Source of the DNA: Bacteroidales bacterium
GTDB lineage: Bacteria; Bacteroidota; Bacteroidia; Bacteroidales; WCHB1-69
Assembly (NCBI GenBank): GCA_024685175.1
Contig: JAIKWD010000007.1
Location: 1-64,000, forward strand
Length of the DNA: 64,000 nt
Reading direction: 5' to 3'
Positions within the stretch are counted from its first letter, which is position 1. Every line of letters begins with the position of its first letter. The notes under the pieces were generated by a model that had not been told where the DNA came from, did no database searches, and was given only the letters and a program-made list of their open reading frames with translations. This document shows positions 18,619 to 27,012 of the stretch, in pieces. The translations under genes and the position numbers were made by a program.

Positions 18619-19539
18619 CTAACAATTATAATTCCTGATAACAATCTCTTCTAACTCATTTCGCTTTTCCGGGTTGGCATTAATGAATCTTGGTGCTAAT
18701 ACCCTACTGAAATTGTATCCTTCATACAATTTTTCGAAATAACAGACATCATTTTGCTCCTTGCTGTCAGAATTACTCAGCATAACTTGACAATTACGCA
18801 TAGAGAGTCTGTCGCAAAACAACTTCAATTCTTTTTGTTGTTCATCTCCAAATGGACTATTAGAATATGTCTTAAAATTGGATGAACCAGAAAGAGGTCT
18901 ATAAGGAGGATCAAGATACACAAAGTTTAAATGATTCCTACTAAGGTTCCGTCCGACCAACTTATAGTCACCTGGCTGACGAATCACCAATTCAATGGAA
19001 TTTAGCAACCTATAGTCTGCCATTATCAACTCTTCGTTGCAGATGACAGGTCTCTTATATCGCCCGTATGGGACATTGAATTTACCCGAAGTATTCACAC
19101 GATACAATCCGTTGAAGCAAGTGTGGTTTAGGAAGATAAATAGAGCAGCTCGTTTGTCAGGGTGGATTCCTTCACTATTATACTGATCGCGATAGGCATA
19201 GAAAAGTTCCTTTCTTGCAAGATTGTCGACACCACAATATTTGTTTTCCAGAACTTTCAAGTGTTCTATGAGAATTTCAGGTGTCCTTGCTATCAATTGA
19301 TAACAGCGAATGAGGTCTGGATTGATGTCGTTGATAACGGCGCGGCGGATACTCTTATAGCGTTGCAACATATGGAAAAGCATTGCACCGCCGCCAACAA
19401 AAGGTTCTATATAAGTTACATTTTGAAGATCATCGAAATTAGTTGGCAGTAATGCTTCCAACTTCTGAAGAAGATTTCCCTTGCCGCCTGCCCACTTAAC
19501 AAACGGTCTAGCCGTGATTATTCTCTTTTTAATCGACAT
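18619..19539 (-). CDS. DNA adenine methylase (Dam / D12 class N6-adenine methyltransferase)
   Basis: PFVKWAGGKGNLLQKLEALLP; YIEPFVGGGAMLFHML; NDINPDLIRCY; YLDPPYRPLSGSSNFKTY. Confidence 0.93.
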   Translation of the reverse strand: MSIKKRIITARPFVKWAGGKGNLLQKLEALLPTNFDDLQNVTYIEPFVGGGAMLFHMLQRYKSIRRAVINDINPDLIRCYQLIARTPEILIEHLKVLENKYCGVDNLARKELFYAYRDQYNSEGIHPDKRAALFIFLNHTCFNGLYRVNTSGKFNVPYGRYKRPVICNEELIMADYRLLNSIELVIRQPGDYKLVGRNLSRNHLNFVYLDPPYRPLSGSSNFKTYSNSPFGDEQQKELKLFCDRLSMRNCQVMLSNSDSKEQNDVCYFEKLYEGYNFSRVLAPRFINANPEKRNELEEIVIRNYNC

Positions 19540-19567
19540 CTTAAGATCTTTAGCATAAATACTTTGA

Positions 19568-20236
19568 TTATTCTTTCTCCCTTTCTAATCTAATCTCCCA
19601 CAGTGTCTTCCCTTGATAGCTGAAATACTTCGGTCCCTGGTAGGATTCGCTCTTGTTGTGCATTTCTTCGGGCAGGTAGGTGCCGCAGAAAGCGGAGAGG
19701 CTCCAGAGGCGGCCTTCATACTCCACTTTGTTTTTGCCTGCTACTTTTACAGGAAGGTTCAGTGCATCGAATATGATGGTGTCACCCACATTCAGACCAA
19801 TCATTCCGAAATCAAAAGGTTTGCGGATTTCTTTTTTTTCTATTTTCTCTTTGATTTTTTGACCTTCAACAATTGGATAAATCTGATACGGCTTATCCGC
19901 ATAGTACCGCATAATTACGGCGTCCTCAATAGCACAAGCTATATCCCTAAAAATGTCAAGCGCCACTTGTGGATCAACATTGAAAAACTCCCTGTTTTGA
20001 CGGATACGCAAGTCAGTAAGGCGGTCGATAGTTTTATGAACCAATTTTTCCACCTCATTGTATTTGGTGGTTCTCATCGTAGCAAAAATCTCAAATGGAA
20101 GAGGAACAGCCGTGTTGTCCAATTCTTTTGAACGGACATCCACGGGACGGGAACTCTTCCCAATCTTCACCCAATCCTCCTTAAAACTGGGATTCGTCAG
20201 GATATAGACATACCCTTCTTGCGGCTCTTTGGTCAT
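19568..20236 (-). CDS. GIY-YIG nuclease family protein (T5orf172/MUG113-like)
   Basis: GYVYILTNPSFKEDWVKIGKSSRPVDVRSKELDNTAVPLPFEIFATMRT; NREFFNV. Confidence 0.75.
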   Translation of the reverse strand: MTKEPQEGYVYILTNPSFKEDWVKIGKSSRPVDVRSKELDNTAVPLPFEIFATMRTTKYNEVEKLVHKTIDRLTDLRIRQNREFFNVDPQVALDIFRDIACAIEDAVIMRYYADKPYQIYPIVEGQKIKEKIEKKEIRKPFDFGMIGLNVGDTIIFDALNLPVKVAGKNKVEYEGRLWSLSAFCGTYLPEEMHNKSESYQGPKYFSYQGKTLWEIRLEREKE

Positions 20237-20365
20237 ACAAAATGTTTTAGACAATTACCCTGCAAAAATAGCAAAAAACCATGTAAAAATAACACATTTG
20301 CGATGGGAAATGGCAGGTGCGGTGGGGACGGATTTCATGGTTTTCCCCAACATCCGCATTTGCCC

Positions 20366-20419
20366 GGTCCCGTTCGGCAACGGGTACCATCGTTTTGGTG
20401 TTTTTGATTCCCCGGAATC
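20366..20419. repeat. Two GC-rich hairpins in intergenic region
   Basis: GGT-CCCGTT-CGGC-AACGGG-T-ACC (20366-20388) and GATTCC-CC-GGAATC (20406-20419). Confidence 0.4.
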
Positions 20420-20438
20420 CCATCATCATATTCCCGTA

Positions 20439-20460
20439 GAGACGCACGGCCGTGCGTCTC
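20439..20460. repeat. 22-bp perfect palindrome GAGACGCACGGCCGTGCGTCTC
   Basis: Direct reading; embedded in GTAGAGACGCACGGCCGTGCGTCTC. Confidence 0.8.
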
Positions 20461-20469
20461 AATATGCGG

Positions 20470-20574
20470 TTATTTTCCTTTCATCAGTTCGTTATACAAA
20501 GCCAACCCTTTCACCGTCAGCAGGTATTCTGCGGTGGGATGGATGTGCAGGTAGCAACTGCGGACGGCCACCTC
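20470..20574 (-). pseudogene. Possible C-terminal gene fragment
   Basis: Minus-strand open frame EVAVRSCYLHIHPTAEYLLTVKGLALYNELMKGK* with no start codon and an upstream in-frame TGA; reads like the C-terminus of a real protein. Confidence 0.35.
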
Positions 20575-20650
20575 TCAGATATGGTTGCCTAAATAATAGT
20601 AAGTTATTGATATTTAATATATTAAAAAGGATTGTAAAAAATAATAGATT

Positions 20651-20681
20651 GGAAATTAGGGGAAATTTATGGAAAATTTCC
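20651..20681 (+). repeat. 31-bp direct repeat copy 1, upstream of Fic gene
   Basis: GGAAATTAGGGGAAATTTATGGAAAATTTCC; matches 22054-22084 with one mismatch. Confidence 0.85.
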
Positions 20682-20703
20682 CATCTTTTCCCAAAAAAAA
20701 CTG

Positions 20704-20711
20704 TATCTTTG
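20704..20711 (+). promoter_or_regulatory. -7 element TATCTTTG of Fic gene
   Basis: TAnnTTTG match 20 nt before ATG 20732; repeat copy 1 lies over the expected -33 region. Confidence 0.6.
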
Positions 20712-20731
20712 CCACGAAAAAAGAATGAACA

Positions 20732-22048
20732 ATGAGAATAGAACTGACTCCAAGATTGAATCCAGAGAAGCTTGCGGATGCTTTCCTAATGCTTCGTGAC
20801 CATAAAATGCGGCCTTTGTTCCAGAGAATTAATAGTGAGTATTTGTATTGGGACAAAGTGAAATATTTAGGCCCCAAGGACATTGACAAGACTATATTAT
20901 GGCAAGCGGTGAGGATTCAGCGTGATATTAATGCTCAATCCCTTCGGTTTGGCAAGCACACCTTTCGCTTTACGATTACGAAGAATATGCTGGCTTTGCT
21001 TCACGATTTTGACATGAATTTGGGCGGAAGCCTTGGCACTGAAAACATTATCCCCACAACTGACAAAAACTACTACTTGATCAGTTCTATTATGGAAGAA
21101 GCTATTGCTTCCAGTCAAATGGAAGGAGCCTCCACAACGCGGCGGATAGCCAAGGACATGCTTCGCAAACAATTGAGACCCAAAAACAAGAGTCAACAAA
21201 TGATCGTCAACAATTATGAAACCATAAGCAAAATCTCAAAAAACTCGAAAGAAGAGTTGACGGAAGAAAAACTGCTTGACATTCACCGTTCGATAACAAA
21301 CAAGACTTTGGATGATCCTGAAGATGAAGGCGTGTTTCGTAAAAACGACGACATCTATGTGGTGGACGGCATCACTGGTCATGTCTCGCACACACCTCCT
21401 TCCTATACCGAAATTGATGAGTTAATCCATGCTTTATGCGATTTTGCCAACAATGATGATAGTGACAATTTCATCCATCCCATCATCAAGGGCATTATCA
21501 TCCATTTTATTCTGGCTTACATCCACCCATTTTCTGACGGTAACGGAAGAACCGCAAGATCCCTCTTTTATTGGTACATGATCAAAAAAGGTTATTGGCT
21601 GACAGAATATCTTTCTATCTCCAGAATCATTTATGTCAATAAAAAATCATACGAAAAGGCCTTTCAATACACTGAGAGCGACGGCAACGACCTATCATAT
21701 TTCATTCAACATCATCTGAATGTAATGAAAAAGGCCTTCGAGGAATTGAAAAAGTATCTCCAACGTAAAATTGACGAACAGCAGAACATCCTTCAATTCG
21801 TTGGATTTTTGAATATTAATGAACGTCAAAGGTATGTTCTTAAAATCATCTCTGATAGCAAGAGAACTATCTTTACCCCAAAAGAGTTGTCCACTCAATT
21901 TAACATTTCAACCAGAACTGCCAGAACAGATTTGCAGGAATTGGTAGGAATGGGATATTTAAGTACAATAAATTTGAATAAAAGAGCAATAGGTTATATT
22001 AAATCACCAAATTTCGAAGAGCTGCTTCAAAAATCTTCGAAGCGTTAA
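20732..22048 (+). CDS. Fic family protein (predicted AMPylase/nucleotidyltransferase) with C-terminal winged helix
   Basis: HPFSDGNGRTARSLFYW Fic motif; inhibitory-type SSQMEG motif; C-terminal FTPKELSTQFNISTRTARTDLQELVGMGYL HTH. Confidence 0.93.
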   Translation: MRIELTPRLNPEKLADAFLMLRDHKMRPLFQRINSEYLYWDKVKYLGPKDIDKTILWQAVRIQRDINAQSLRFGKHTFRFTITKNMLALLHDFDMNLGGSLGTENIIPTTDKNYYLISSIMEEAIASSQMEGASTTRRIAKDMLRKQLRPKNKSQQMIVNNYETISKISKNSKEELTEEKLLDIHRSITNKTLDDPEDEGVFRKNDDIYVVDGITGHVSHTPPSYTEIDELIHALCDFANNDDSDNFIHPIIKGIIIHFILAYIHPFSDGNGRTARSLFYWYMIKKGYWLTEYLSISRIIYVNKKSYEKAFQYTESDGNDLSYFIQHHLNVMKKAFEELKKYLQRKIDEQQNILQFVGFLNINERQRYVLKIISDSKRTIFTPKELSTQFNISTRTARTDLQELVGMGYLSTINLNKRAIGYIKSPNFEELLQKSSKR

Positions 22049-22053
22049 CAAAA

Positions 22054-22084
22054 GGAAATTAGGGGAAATCTATGGAAAATTTCC
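22054..22084 (+). repeat. 31-bp direct repeat copy 2, downstream of Fic gene
   Basis: GGAAATTAGGGGAAATCTATGGAAAATTTCC. Confidence 0.85.
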
Positions 22085-22304
22085 TCTAATTTTATCCTAT
22101 TGGGTGTCCCGAATTTTTGAAAATAAGGATGTACATTCTTTTATACAACTACCCCGCCCTTCGGGCACCCATTGAAGGCTGCGCCTTCTTTTCCTCTTCA
22201 CTCGGCAAAGTCAAAGCCAGCTTTGCCTCTGCACTCGTTCATCCGTCAAATCTTGAGAAGAAGGGGAATTTGGGTTGGTCATAACTCACCCGTGCGTTTT
22301 AAAT

Positions 22305-24164
22305 CTAGAATTGGAAATAAATAAACGGTTGCAAATCGGCCGTGATGAACTGGTAGAGCACAAAGACCGCCACCACCACGATGAGCCAGATGAGCCAGAT
22401 AGGCAGCATTGCAAAATTGATTCGATACCAACGTTTCCAACGGTCGGGCAGCCAATGGATGACCATACCGACGACAAAGAGCGTGAACACGGGCCAATAG
22501 TTGAGCAAGATATCGGGGATGGCCGCCACATTCCAGTGACCGCCAATGCTGTTCACCATCGCCTTGGCGGTGTTCCAGGCCGTCTCGTTGGCCACCGCCG
22601 GATCCAAATTGGAGCCTGAACGGAAAAACAAACGCGTGAACGAGATGAACACGAAGGTCATCAATACATTCCAGCTGAAATTCAACCAGTTAATATCCTT
22701 GTTGGGCCAGATGGCCGAGTAAATGCAACGGATGAGCGTCCCCACGAAGAACACGCCCGACCATACGGTGAAGATCATCAGCACCGGTGCCGGCCAGAAG
22801 TAGTTGCACACGAAGAACGCGGCGAAGATCAGGCCGGAGACAAGACTCCGGAGCCACTGGGCGAAATGCCGCCAAATCTTGAACCCCAAGATGCCGAAGC
22901 CGTTCAAACCACCCCAAATCATGAAGTTCCACGACGCGCCATGCCACAAACCACCCAACAGCATGGTGTTCATCATGTTGATGTTGGTACTGATTTTCAA
23001 ACGCGCCTTTTTGCTGATGAGGGAGATGACGGTGAGTATGACCGCCAACCCGACAATGATGCTCGTGATGACGGCGTTCTTGGTGAGCAATATGATAACC
23101 GCCCCAATCATCAGGATGCACAAATAGGTGCCAATGGTGGCGTTGCGGTTGCCGCCCAACGGGATGTACAGATAATCTTGCAACCATTTGGAGAGCGAGA
23201 TGTGCCAACGCTTCCAGAAGTTGCTCGGCGAGTCGGCCTTGTAGGGAGAATTGAAGTTCTTGGGCAGATAGAATCCCATCAACATAGCCACGCCGATGGC
23301 GATGTCAGTATAGCCCGAAAAGTCGGCATAGACTTGCAACGAGTAGATGAAGAGCGCTGACAGGTTCTCGAACGAGGTGAACAAGGTGGGATTATTGAAC
23401 ACGCGGTCCACGAAGTTCACGGCAAGATAGTCGCTCATAATCAACTTCTTGGCCAAGCCATTCAGGATCCAGAACACCGCGATGCCGAACTGCTTTCGCG
23501 TAAGGAAGAATGGCTTGTACAACTGCGGCACGAACTGGTCGGCACGCACGATGGGACCCGCCACCAACTGGGGGAAGAAACTGACATAAAAGCCGAAGTC
23601 CAGAAGATTGGACACGTGGCGGATTTTCTTTTTGTAGACATCCACCAAGTAACTAATATTCTGGAAGGTATAGAACGAAATACCTACCGGCAGCAGAATC
23701 TTGGAAGCGTCGAAATAATCCTTGCCGGTCAAGTCGTTGGTCCATTGCGCCAACCAGTTGATCACCTCGTACTGGCTGCCCACAATGGTGTTGTAGGCAT
23801 CGGTAAAGAAGTAGGCATACTTGAAATAACACAACACCAGCAAGTTGACAACCACGCCGAAAACCATGTGGAACTTCCTGAATCCCTGCCGTTTGGAACT
23901 ATCCATCACGATTCCGAGATAGTAGTCCAGAAACATATCGAAGATCAGGATGAGGACGAAAAGGCCGGAGGTCTTGTAGTAGAAGAATATGCTGGCGAAG
24001 AAAAGAAAGCTGTTGCGCAGCAATCTTTTTCTATGGAAGATGGAGAAGAAGGCGAAGACTATTGCGAAAAAGGCCCAGAAGTTGAACTGCGTGAACAGCA
24101 ACGGATACTGGTCGTTGAAGGAGAACAGGTTCGTGAAAAATATCTTGAGACTATCGAGATTCAT
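22305..24164 (-). CDS. MBOAT family O-acyltransferase (AlgI-like)
   Basis: LLPVGISFYTFQNISYLVDVYKKK; NFWKRWHISLSKWLQDYLYIPLGGNR; GGLWHGASWNFMIWGGLNG. Confidence 0.93.
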   Translation of the reverse strand: MNLDSLKIFFTNLFSFNDQYPLLFTQFNFWAFFAIVFAFFSIFHRKRLLRNSFLFFASIFFYYKTSGLFVLILIFDMFLDYYLGIVMDSSKRQGFRKFHMVFGVVVNLLVLCYFKYAYFFTDAYNTIVGSQYEVINWLAQWTNDLTGKDYFDASKILLPVGISFYTFQNISYLVDVYKKKIRHVSNLLDFGFYVSFFPQLVAGPIVRADQFVPQLYKPFFLTRKQFGIAVFWILNGLAKKLIMSDYLAVNFVDRVFNNPTLFTSFENLSALFIYSLQVYADFSGYTDIAIGVAMLMGFYLPKNFNSPYKADSPSNFWKRWHISLSKWLQDYLYIPLGGNRNATIGTYLCILMIGAVIILLTKNAVITSIIVGLAVILTVISLISKKARLKISTNINMMNTMLLGGLWHGASWNFMIWGGLNGFGILGFKIWRHFAQWLRSLVSGLIFAAFFVCNYFWPAPVLMIFTVWSGVFFVGTLIRCIYSAIWPNKDINWLNFSWNVLMTFVFISFTRLFFRSGSNLDPAVANETAWNTAKAMVNSIGGHWNVAAIPDILLNYWPVFTLFVVGMVIHWLPDRWKRWYRINFAMLPIWLIWLIVVVAVFVLYQFITADLQPFIYFQF

Positions 24165-25530
24165 CTGTTCCTTTTTTTAGTTCACGTACGAAGGCGTCCC
24201 AAAACAGGTCGCCGATAAGATTATAGCCCGTGGCGGTGAAGTGGACACGGTCCTTCTGCGCCAGTCCCTTCTTGCGCCAGGTCTCCATAGATTTCAGTCC
24301 GCCCATAACGGCAAACTGGTCCCACACGGCTCCGCCCGTCCGGTCGGCCAGGCGATACATCGCCTCCTGTACCAGTGGACCGGTATTGTTGACATAGTAA
24401 CGGCCTTTGCGCCCTTTCTTCCAGGTGTCGTTGTTGGTCACGAAGATAAAGTCGCAGTCAGGGTTGGCCAGATGAATAATATCGGCCAGCCGCAGATAGT
24501 TGTTCTGAAACGCGACGGTATCGAAATGGTCGCCGTAGGCATCATTGACGCCGATATTGAAGATGACCATGTCAGGTTGGAGCAGTTCCATATCGCGGGC
24601 AAAGTTTTGGCAGCGCAAGTAAGAAGTCACTTGTGCGCCATTCACGCCGATGGACGAGAGTGTTACGCCAGGGCGGCCGTTCTGCATCAGAATTCCGTTC
24701 ACGATGAAGGTGTCACCCTTGCTGCAGGGGAAGAAGAGGGTGAATTCATCCACAGGGTAGTCGAGATAAAAGTGATAGCGACCGTTTTTCGTGTCTACGC
24801 TGTCGGGAAAATGATAAACTGTATCCTCCTTGAGGATGGGATCGATCGGCCAACCGCAGGTCTCACCGAGCAGAACGATGGTATCGGCGCCAAAATCGTA
24901 GCCCTCCGCCCGCATCTTGATCGTGATGGAGTTGAGGGTATCCGCCGTCCACACGGCAATGCCGCTGGCGCCCAACGGGAAGGTATGGTCATTGTACACA
25001 TTGCGAATCAGATTGAACGGTTTGGCCGCGGTGACCTTATAGTCGTACGGGTTGTTGCATTTGCTGGCGGCGGAGTACGGGAAGATGAACCCTCGTTCGG
25101 CGGGTTCGCCGCCAAACTCGTCCAAGAGATGTTTGCGGAAACGGTGCGTCATCGTGCCCGCCTGAATGTGGGAGCCGCCTATCTGCACGATGTGCAAGTG
25201 TCCCTTTCTGGTCGTCATCAGATCCTTGAGCATATTGAAGAAGCTCTCCAAGTTACGACCTTCAGGGCCCTGGTAAAGCGTGTCAATGGCATATTGGATT
25301 CGGGTGTCGTCGGGGTCGTACAACTCTTCGGCGATGACAGTGTCCGTTGCAAGCGAGTCAACAGCGACGGGGAGACACGTGAGGGTGTCAATGTCTATGA
25401 GGTTGATGCCCATCGTATCGGTAACGGTAGGGATGTCGGGAATGGAGTCCGACTCGCCGACCACCTGCGCCATTGCGGGGAGTGCAGAGAACAAGAGCAA
25501 GAAGGCGACTATCTGGCGGATACGTTCCAT
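24151..25530 (-). CDS. SGNH/GDSL hydrolase family protein
   Basis: Signal peptide; LHIVQIGGSHIQAGTMTHRFR block I-like; VIFNIGVNDAYGDHF; DRVHFTATGYNLIGDLFWDAF. Confidence 0.8.
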   Translation of the reverse strand: MERIRQIVAFLLLFSALPAMAQVVGESDSIPDIPTVTDTMGINLIDIDTLTCLPVAVDSLATDTVIAEELYDPDDTRIQYAIDTLYQGPEGRNLESFFNMLKDLMTTRKGHLHIVQIGGSHIQAGTMTHRFRKHLLDEFGGEPAERGFIFPYSAASKCNNPYDYKVTAAKPFNLIRNVYNDHTFPLGASGIAVWTADTLNSITIKMRAEGYDFGADTIVLLGETCGWPIDPILKEDTVYHFPDSVDTKNGRYHFYLDYPVDEFTLFFPCSKGDTFIVNGILMQNGRPGVTLSSIGVNGAQVTSYLRCQNFARDMELLQPDMVIFNIGVNDAYGDHFDTVAFQNNYLRLADIIHLANPDCDFIFVTNNDTWKKGRKGRYYVNNTGPLVQEAMYRLADRTGGAVWDQFAVMGGLKSMETWRKKGLAQKDRVHFTATGYNLIGDLFWDAFVRELKKGTDESR

Positions 25531-26936
25531 AGGGTATCGAATTGTTGGGCGGGAATATTCTTGCGGGTGCGGTAGAAGGCGTACATAGAGGCGAAGTTGT
25601 CGGCCAGTGCCTTACCCACCTTGTTTGCGCCAGCGGGGGTGAAGTGCACGTAGTCGGGGCCGGCGAGGCCGTTGCGCGCCCAAGTCACCATAGAGCCCTG
25701 GCCACCCATCACCTCGTAGATGTCCCAATAGGCCACGTGGTTGCGCAAGGCGATGGTGCGCAGACTGTCGATAAGGCGCGGCAGCATCGGATAGGTGTCC
25801 AGCTTGCCACCGCGGCGCGTACTCATATCCGACGGGCCCACAAAGACGATGGTGGCACTTGGACAAGCCTGATGCACCCGCTTGAGCTGGCGGTCGATGC
25901 TCGTGCAATAGTTGTTGAGCGACTTGTCGTTATAGATGACCGGCACGGAGTTGCCACCGAACTGGAGGATGATCATCCCCACATTGGCTTGTTTGTAGCA
26001 ACTGCGCAGCAGTGTGTCGTTGATGAGGGTGAACTGGTTACCAGACGAACCGCGCAAGGGGATGTTGTCAACGGCCACGCCGTAGCCGTCATCCAGCATA
26101 ATGCCGTAGATGTCGGCACTGCCCTGCATAGAGATCTGCAGCGATGTCGTGGCCGAGTCCATCTGCCAATGGCACGTGTGGATGCCCACAAGTCCGGGCT
26201 CTTGGGTCTCGCGATACTCGCTCTTGCGATCCTTGAGTGTGGCGGAGAAGTTGCCGACGCGGTCGTTGTACAGCAAAGTCACGTTGGAGAATTTCTTCAC
26301 GCGGGCGTCGGTACTGCTGTGACGGGAGGCGTTGGCGCCGAAGGTGGCCCCGCCGCCCAGTCGATAGCACTTGGCCATCAGGCCGTAGTTGCCATTGGTG
26401 CGGGCACCGTCGCCATAGGACGAATACAGCGTCAAGGCACCCGATGCGTACTGGCTCACGGCAAACGAGGGGATGGATTGGATGACAGGCACCATACCTG
26501 GGCCACCGCCGCCGAACGTGCGCTGGAAATAACTGCGCAGGTTGCACGAAATGCGGTCCATCTCAATCTGAGAATCGCCGTAGTGCAAGATACGGACCAC
26601 CTCATGGTTGGCCCGAGCCTGCTCCACTTTGGCGAAAAAGCGGTCGAAGAAGGTAACGTCGTCGTCAGGCAGGTAAAAATGCCCGGCCTGTTCCGTCACC
26701 ACCTTGCGGAACTGTTCCAGGGTGTCTTTCAAGTCGTTGAGATGCCTCAACTCCACGGAGTCCACCTCTTCGATTTCCACCACCTCAGGTGAGTGGGCCG
26801 TCATCACATCATCCAACGATGGAAAGTTCAGTTGCATTTTACCGATCTTGAGGCCATCCTTTGGATAGAAATAAGCCGCAGTACCCAATGCACTTATAAT
26901 CAATATGATAAACAAAAAAATCTTGTACGGTTTCAT
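25509..26936 (-). CDS. SGNH/GDSL hydrolase family protein, membrane-anchored
   Basis: N-terminal TM; VRILHYGDSQIEMDRI; IILQFGGNSVP; DYVHFTPAGANKVGKAL. Confidence 0.82.
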   Translation of the reverse strand: MKPYKIFLFIILIISALGTAAYFYPKDGLKIGKMQLNFPSLDDVMTAHSPEVVEIEEVDSVELRHLNDLKDTLEQFRKVVTEQAGHFYLPDDDVTFFDRFFAKVEQARANHEVVRILHYGDSQIEMDRISCNLRSYFQRTFGGGGPGMVPVIQSIPSFAVSQYASGALTLYSSYGDGARTNGNYGLMAKCYRLGGGATFGANASRHSSTDARVKKFSNVTLLYNDRVGNFSATLKDRKSEYRETQEPGLVGIHTCHWQMDSATTSLQISMQGSADIYGIMLDDGYGVAVDNIPLRGSSGNQFTLINDTLLRSCYKQANVGMIILQFGGNSVPVIYNDKSLNNYCTSIDRQLKRVHQACPSATIVFVGPSDMSTRRGGKLDTYPMLPRLIDSLRTIALRNHVAYWDIYEVMGGQGSMVTWARNGLAGPDYVHFTPAGANKVGKALADNFASMYAFYRTRKNIPAQQFDTLWNVSAR

Positions 26937-27012
26937 CCTTGAACACCCTATATTTTTTAGGGGGGCAAAGATACAAAATTATTGAGTACTGAATCTGTCG
27001 CGTCCTTCGCGT

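Noticed and set aside
12331-20254. Classical type I, BREX, DISARM or complete Dnd system
   Set aside because: No HsdS/HsdR pair, PglZ, DrmB or DndB/C proteins recognised, so no named system was assigned; a profile search could still overturn this.
24241-26792. 444-aa and 416-aa plus-strand ORFs
   Set aside because: Antisense shadows of the two SGNH hydrolase genes, which carry clear motifs and signal/TM segments.
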